DNA from: Tieghemiomyces parasiticus
Lineage: Eukaryota > Kickxellomycota > Dimargaritomycetes > Dimargaritales > Dimargaritaceae
NCBI GenBank assembly: GCA_027575765.1
Contig: JANBPT010000665.1
Coordinates: 1 to 26,743 of the forward strand
DNA: 26,743 bases
Reading direction: 5' to 3'
Shown piece by piece: positions 22,731 to 26,743 of the stretch. How positions within the stretch are numbered: the stretch's first letter is position 1; every line of letters begins with the position of its first letter. The translations under genes were made by a program, and so were the position numbers. Under the pieces are notes generated by a model, which was given only the letters and a program-made list of their open reading frames with translations, made no database searches and had not been told where the DNA came from.

Positions 22731-23680
22731 GGGTCGTAACAAGGTAGTGAACAGGGTGACGGGGACCCAGAGGGCCGCTGGGCAGAGCTCAGGCCGGGTA
22801 CGGCGGCCCAAACCGCCATGTTTGCGCCCAGGTCGGCCGTGGGCTCCACCTCGGCCCTGCCGTCAGCATTGGCTCGACCAAGGGGTGGATGAATCGGCCT
22901 ACCACGGCCCCAAGATGCCGTTGTATACAGTACATGGATAGGCAAGGAGCGACCGCCAAAAAAGAAAAAAAAAGATTGAAGAACAAGGGACTGAAGGGTT
23001 TATTTGATGCAAAGATGGGGCAAGGTGAGACAGAGAGAAGGTGAGGCGAGGATTGACCGCGAGTCGCTCCCGAATTTTCAATCTGACTGTCTATCACTAT
23101 TGATATTTTTTTTGGAGGGGAAGGGCTTCACCAGCACGGCGCCCCTTGTCAGCTTTGCCTTTCACTTAGGTGACCGCCCGCTAGACCCAGCCTGGCAGGT
23201 GTCGCGGCCAGCTTAATCTAGGGACATTGGTGTGCGAGGGCGCGGCCACTCGCTTGGGATAGAGAGGACAAACAGGAGACGGACCCGACAACCCTTGCTA
23301 GGCTTTCTGATGCTCCTTCGGCATGTGCGGCTGAAACCTCCCATTCACTATGGCCGGTTCCTAGTGGTCCGGTAGGGGTGTTGGATCGAGGAGATGTACG
23401 TCGTGGCCCAACGCTGCCGCGGAGGCGGTGTCTGGCCTCCACGGCCTGGGCCCATTCTTTTGGGACCCTCGCGGCCTTGCTTCCATGCACGCACGCACCC
23501 CCTCCCCTCTGCCCCAATTCTCCTCGCTATCGGTCCGCGAGTGGAGTGGTGCCTAGTATCTCGGCCATGCTGATAATGGCCGCTGGCCAGTGCCGGTGAG
23601 CCGAGCTGGCTATCAAAAAGCGGCCTGCGCATGGCGGACCGCATCTTGACGAGCACACCTTCTGCCCTTAACGCCAGCTG
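22731..23680. other. Gene-poor region, no gene established
   Basis: Overlapping open frames on both strands, none with motifs or coherent splice structure. A short rRNA-like motif pair at 22711-22745 is discussed in the findings. Confidence 0.45.
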
Positions 23681-24190
23681 ATGCCTTATCAGTCGGTGCG
23701 AGATGTGGATGGAACGCGGAAGCTGGCCGCGGGTCTCCTGGCGTCGGTAGGGGATGGCGGGTGAGTGGAGGAATAGCCCCGGGGCCCTACTATTTCCCGC
23801 GGGTTTTGCCCCCCTCCAGCATCGAAGAAAGAGGGGAGGGAGACTAATGAGCGGGGCGTTAATTATTTTTTTTTAAAAAAAATAAGCCGCTGGCGGTTAC
23901 AAAAATAACCTTGCAGAAACAATCCGATTTGTTCACTTGCAATGACGCCCCCCTCCCCACCCATTCCCAGCGGCTGTACCGGCCACGTCTGTCCGTCCAC
24001 TCCACGCTATGCTCTGGCCACTTCCTGGGGCAGCGTCTCGGTCTCCCATACCCTGAACCGTCTCACCTCACCACGCCGCCGACTCACCGTTACCAGCTGG
24101 AGGCGTGGGGTTGTGCCCTGCGGACTTCGGCCGGACGGCACGTCGCTGAGTTTTTGTATTGAGAACAAGTGGGTCGGGGAAAGCGGCTAG
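23681..24190 (+). CDS. Tentative two-exon ORF, unknown function
   Basis: Model only. Exon 1, 23681-23760, begins MPYQSVRDVDGTRKLAAGLL and ends at a consensus GTGAGT donor. Exon 2, 23971-24190, follows a pyrimidine-rich acceptor (CACCCATTCCCAG). The phases agree and total 99 aa. Third codon positions in exon 2 are mostly C or G, like PIN4 and unlike random neighbouring frames, which is the best argument for it. A nearer acceptor at 23819 would give only about 35 aa, and the frame can also be read unspliced from ATG 23943. The 23863-23885 palindrome falls inside the intron. No family is recognised. Confidence 0.22.
23863..23885. repeat. AT-only palindrome, arms about 11 bp
   Basis: TTA followed by nine T, then eight A followed by TAA, forms a near-perfect inverted repeat with no loop, surrounded by GC-rich DNA. 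Confidence 0.9.
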
Positions 24191-24714
24191 GGCTCACACC
24201 CAAGATCGAAGAAGGCGTCACTGGCCCCGGCGGGGGTTATACGGAAGGCTCTGCGGTCCCATCTCCCACCGTTTATTGCCCTGTGGCGTATTCATCGACC
24301 ACTCCCACATTTTTTTTTATTTTATTTTTTGCCTAATCGGCGACACTGTCCCTTACCACCCCAGCTCCCTCCCCCTTCCGAAATGTTCTAGCCAGCCCGG
24401 TGAATGAGCGACTGGCGGCAGTGTGAGAATGGACGTGATGCATTGACGAGTCTACGTAATATTTAAATTTGAAAATTCTATTCCCACCTTTCGGGACCGT
24501 GACCTCGTCTGCCCTATTTCTGAGATCCCCCTCCCTCCCTCCCTACTCGTCATCTGGAGGACCGGTGGGTGTACGTGGAGAAAAGTGGGGTGGGGTTCCC
24601 TTTGGTCTCACCTTCTTATCTGCATTCGGGGGTGACGGCCCCTCCCCCCACCCCATGGGGCGGCCTGGCCAGGATATTATTGTACCTCCCAGCGTCCCCC
24701 CCATCATCTGAGAT
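24191..24714. other. Intergenic upstream of zinc-finger gene
   Basis: T-rich around 24308-24330 and C+T-rich from about 24480. No gene is supported. The right part is probably upstream promoter DNA. Confidence 0.5.
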
Positions 24715-24721
24715 TATAAAA
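24715..24721 (+). promoter_or_regulatory. TATA box (TATAAAA) of zinc-finger gene
   Basis: Canonical TATAAAA about 240 nt before the start codon. Immediately downstream, 24745-24956 is C+T-rich and has no ATG, consistent with a transcription start near 24745. Confidence 0.55.
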
Positions 24722-24744
24722 GGGCCGCCCTGCGCCCAACGATG

Positions 24745-24956
24745 TTAAGTATCAGTCACTTCATCTTTCCGTGTCCCATCTACGACCACATCTTGAACCT
24801 ATCCTCTCCCGAGCTCCCTATCAACTACGCTCCCATCCTTAGATACGCCTTTGAGATCCCTTTTTGCTCATTACGTGCCGCCACCACCGCTCTGCTTCTC
24901 CTGCCACACGCCCTGTACATCTACCCGTCTGTCTATCTTTCTTTAAATTTTTCATC
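24745..24956 (+). promoter_or_regulatory. Pyrimidine-rich ATG-free 5' leader
   Basis: No ATG in 212 nt, whereas CAT occurs about seven times. It ends at the ATCATGG start context of the zinc-finger gene. An ATG at 24742 opens a long frame overlapping the gene, but it lies at or above the expected transcription start. Confidence 0.5.
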
Positions 24957-25334
24957 ATGGCCTACAGCACCCTCACCCAGATGCCTACTGCCTCCACCTT
25001 CTACTTTGATAAGGAGGATAAGGTCAAGGGCCATCTGCGCACCGCCCGGGAGCCCTACCACGTCCGCCGGCCCGTCGACGTACGCAGCCAGACTTCCAGC
25101 AGCTCGCCCGAGCTCCAGTCGGCCACCTTCAATGCCTTCACCCCACTGCGGGCGACCGTCGTCTGCAACGTGTGCGGCAAGAAGTACAAGCACCGGAGCT
25201 GCTTGACCAAACATCTGTGGGAGCACCACGAGAGCTGGGAGTCGTGTCTAAAGTACAACCTCACCAAGCACCAGCAGGTGCAGATGATGGAGGCCGCCCA
25301 GATCCTGCTGGATATGCCCCGCATCGAGGCCTGA
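24957..25334 (+). CDS. Small C2H2 zinc-finger protein, fungal family, intronless
   Basis: 125 aa from an ATG with G at +4. One classical finger is present: Cys70, Cys73, His86 and His90 (C-x2-C-x12-H-x3-H), within VCNVCGKKYKHRSCLTKHLW. The segment after it (EHHESWE through LTKHQQVQMMEAAQILLDM, about 89-120) is a long conserved helix-like extension. I recall it next to a single C2H2 finger in uncharacterised fungal proteins, where KHQQVQLLEAA recurs. The N-terminal 65 residues are Ser/Thr-rich with a basic patch (HVRRPVDVR). A nuclear role is inferred from the finger; the target is unknown. Family members are often longer, so this may be a minimal version. Its own TATA box, leader, 3' hairpin and AATAAA support an independent transcript. 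Codon use is C/G at third positions. Confidence 0.85.
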   Translation: MAYSTLTQMPTASTFYFDKEDKVKGHLRTAREPYHVRRPVDVRSQTSSSSPELQSATFNAFTPLRATVVCNVCGKKYKHRSCLTKHLWEHHESWESCLKYNLTKHQQVQMMEAAQILLDMPRIEA

Positions 25335-25642
25335 CTCAGTGCTTTGCCCTGTCCTGTAATTGTACCCATTGACTATATTTTCCACCCTTTTGTATCGCGT
25401 CGTAACCGGCCCCCCCTCTTCCCCGCACCTGGGATATCTATCCCTCCTTCCACTTCCAACCCGCCAGCGACACGGCCAGCACCCTGCCTTGCGCTTCCCC
25501 CCTCTGTATTGTGCGTGTGTTTTTAATAACTTTTTTTTCGTTTTGTCTCCTCCCTGTATACCCTCCGCCGGCCACTTTCCTCGCCTGCCTCATCACACGG
25601 CTTTGCCCGCCACCCAGCCTTCCTAACCCCCCCCCCTTGTTA

Positions 25643-25661
25643 CGGACACCCGTCGTGTCCG
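25643..25661 (+). promoter_or_regulatory. 3'UTR hairpin before the poly(A) signal
   Basis: CGGACAC and GTGTCCG form a perfect 7-bp stem around a 5-nt loop, ending 7 nt before AATAAA. It follows a C10 run at 25627-25636. It may shape 3'-end processing or stability; no function is shown. Confidence 0.55.
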
Positions 25662-25668
25662 CCTGAGA

Positions 25669-25674
25669 AATAAA
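25669..25674 (+). promoter_or_regulatory. Poly(A) signal (AATAAA) of zinc-finger gene
   Basis: Canonical hexamer about 335 nt after the stop, at the end of a C+T-rich 3'UTR. The sequence turns compositionally neutral just after it. Confidence 0.6.
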
Positions 25675-26416
25675 ACACAATAATCATTCCTACATCCCGC
25701 AACCTTTGTCAGCCAGCAGCATACCCACTCGGACCCTCTGTGATGCGGCCAGGACTGATAATGTGTCTGGTCGTTGTCGTGGGGGGGGAAAGGCCGATTG
25801 GTATATGGTGCGTTGCAATGACGCTGACCAATCTCTACCGCCTGGCTTGGACGGCCACGAGCGGTGCCTATCCCACTCAGCCCACTCATGCCACTGATAA
25901 AAGAAATGGGGGAGGAAATCCCTGCTATGTTAAAGCGTAAAGCCAAGAGCAGCAGATTCACTCTAGTCGCTTGTACCAAAGCCTCGCTCTCAACACCAGA
26001 TCTGTCGGGAAGCGGTGTGGTGGGGAATCGTCGCTCTGAGCTGAACAGTGTAGCACTCCAGGGTTGGGGCTCACATATCAACGGGCCACCGGAATCAGGT
26101 AAACACAGTAGGCGACGGAGGAACAATGATGGCCTAATCCTGTAGGCGACGTGCAGGTCCCTTGCCGAAGGTCGCAGGGAGGCAAGGAGGGATGAGGGTG
26201 GTCCACAATATTTTTTTTTGAAACTTCGCCCTCCTCCCCCCCACACACACACACACGCTTTAGTGATAACGGCCGGCAGGGTATGGTATGTAGGCCGGCT
26301 GATCGCCTCGACTTGGCTCCACGGCCAAGCCTCCAATCCGACACCTACCTTCCCCTGTACCGGCAGTGGCTTCATCCGTACGATGGGCGGCGGAGGCCAG
26401 GTCGATTCCAGGCATC
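25675..26416. other. Intergenic, right flank
   Basis: No gene is supported. The 250-codon minus-strand frame at 25623-26375 is a chance opening: it has no ATG in good context, no motif and a random-looking composition. A G8 run lies at 25781-25788 and a CA repeat at 26242-26256. Confidence 0.5.
26242..26256. repeat. Short (CA)7 microsatellite
   Basis: Fifteen nucleotides of perfect CA repeat after a C run. Confidence 0.9.
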
Positions 26417-26743
26417 ATGTCGGCCGGCAGTGGGAAGGTCCAGGATAATGGGGACCGGTGGCACCCGTCGTCCCTTTCCACTTGCCCTTCCCTATTGCGG
26501 TTTCAGGCCAAGTTCCGATTTCTGAACCCCGATCTCTCCTGCTACCGTGTAGAGTGTCCGTTAGGTGCGTGATCGGTTTCAGGGTCCGAACCTCCACTGT
26601 CTGTTGTCCCCCCACCCCCAAACCTCCCCCCTCCCCGCACTGAATCTCACCGCGGCCCCTGACTCTCACCCTTTCCCTAACTATGCTTACCGAGTAGCTC
26701 ACATTACACGAATTATCTTTTTTTCTAGCTTCCCGTCCCCACG
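26417..26743 (+). CDS. Tentative 5' part of a gene running off the right edge
   Basis: From ATG 26417 (A at -3) a frame continues to 26564, ending in AKFRFLNPDLSCYRVECPL just before a GTGCGT donor. A C+T-rich 164-nt candidate intron follows, with CTAAC near 26680 and a strong acceptor (ATCTTTTTTTCTAG). The next exon from 26729 stays in phase to the window end. The frame is also open upstream to an acceptor-like CAG at 26365, so the true start may lie earlier. No family is recognised. The pyrimidine-rich stretch could instead be a promoter for a gene starting beyond the window. Confidence 0.28.

Noticed and set aside
24742..25206. 154-codon plus-strand frame overlapping the zinc-finger gene
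   Set aside because: Overlaps the finger gene in another frame, becomes low-complexity Ser/Pro/Ala, and its ATG lies at or above the expected transcription start.
25623..26375. 250-codon minus-strand open frame
   Set aside because: It reads through the 3'UTR hairpin and poly(A) signal of the zinc-finger gene and the CA repeat, has no motif, and its composition is unlike the verified proteins.
1..26743. CRISPR arrays, bacterial operons, prophage or plasmid features
   Set aside because: No direct-repeat arrays were seen, and introns, poly(A) signals and fungal gene families show that the DNA is eukaryotic.

Overview
The window looks like nuclear DNA of a fungus. Two of the five clear genes belong to fungal families: the chitin synthase export chaperone Chs7, and the RRM protein Pin4/Cip. 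Three genes are broken by ten spliceosomal introns with near-consensus donors (GTAAGT, GTGAGT and close variants) and CTAAC-like branch points. The introns measure 153-430 nt, long for a fungus. With about 13 kb that holds no clear gene, this suggests a relatively expanded, intron-bearing genome, perhaps of an early-diverging lineage. I cannot name a species from sequence alone.

Layout. On the minus strand, CHS7 (446-1803, 3 exons) and the trans-Golgi/endosomal Qa-SNARE TLG2/syntaxin-16 (3785-5873, 6 exons) lie in tandem about 2 kb apart. A 2-kb divergent interval then leads to two plus-strand genes: an intronless PIN4-like RNA-binding protein (7857-9839) and guanylate kinase GUK1 (10604 or 10715 to 12008, 4 exons). 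From 12009 to 24714 no gene can be established. That stretch holds microsatellites, long G or C runs, AT palindromes and a few weak exon models. A small intronless C2H2 zinc-finger gene (24957-25334) follows, with a TATA box, a pyrimidine-rich leader, a 3' hairpin and a poly(A) signal. A possible gene start runs off the right edge.

The genes do not form a pathway. CHS7 (ER export of chitin synthase) and TLG2 (TGN/endosome fusion) both bear on membrane traffic of cell-wall enzymes, but their proximity may be chance. GUK1 makes GDP/dGDP, PIN4 is a stress/cell-cycle RNA-binding regulator, and the finger protein is uncharacterised.

The most interesting observation concerns GUK1. The first ATG after its pyrimidine-rich leader lies 37 codons upstream of, and in frame with, the start expected from family length. 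The added segment is basic, free of acidic residues and ends in an R-x-F-S motif, as in a mitochondrial presequence. One gene may therefore supply both cytosolic and mitochondrial guanylate kinase. Also notable are ATG-free leaders before several genes, tiny coding exons (25, 44 and 53 nt) and an excess of G/C homopolymers of 8 or more.
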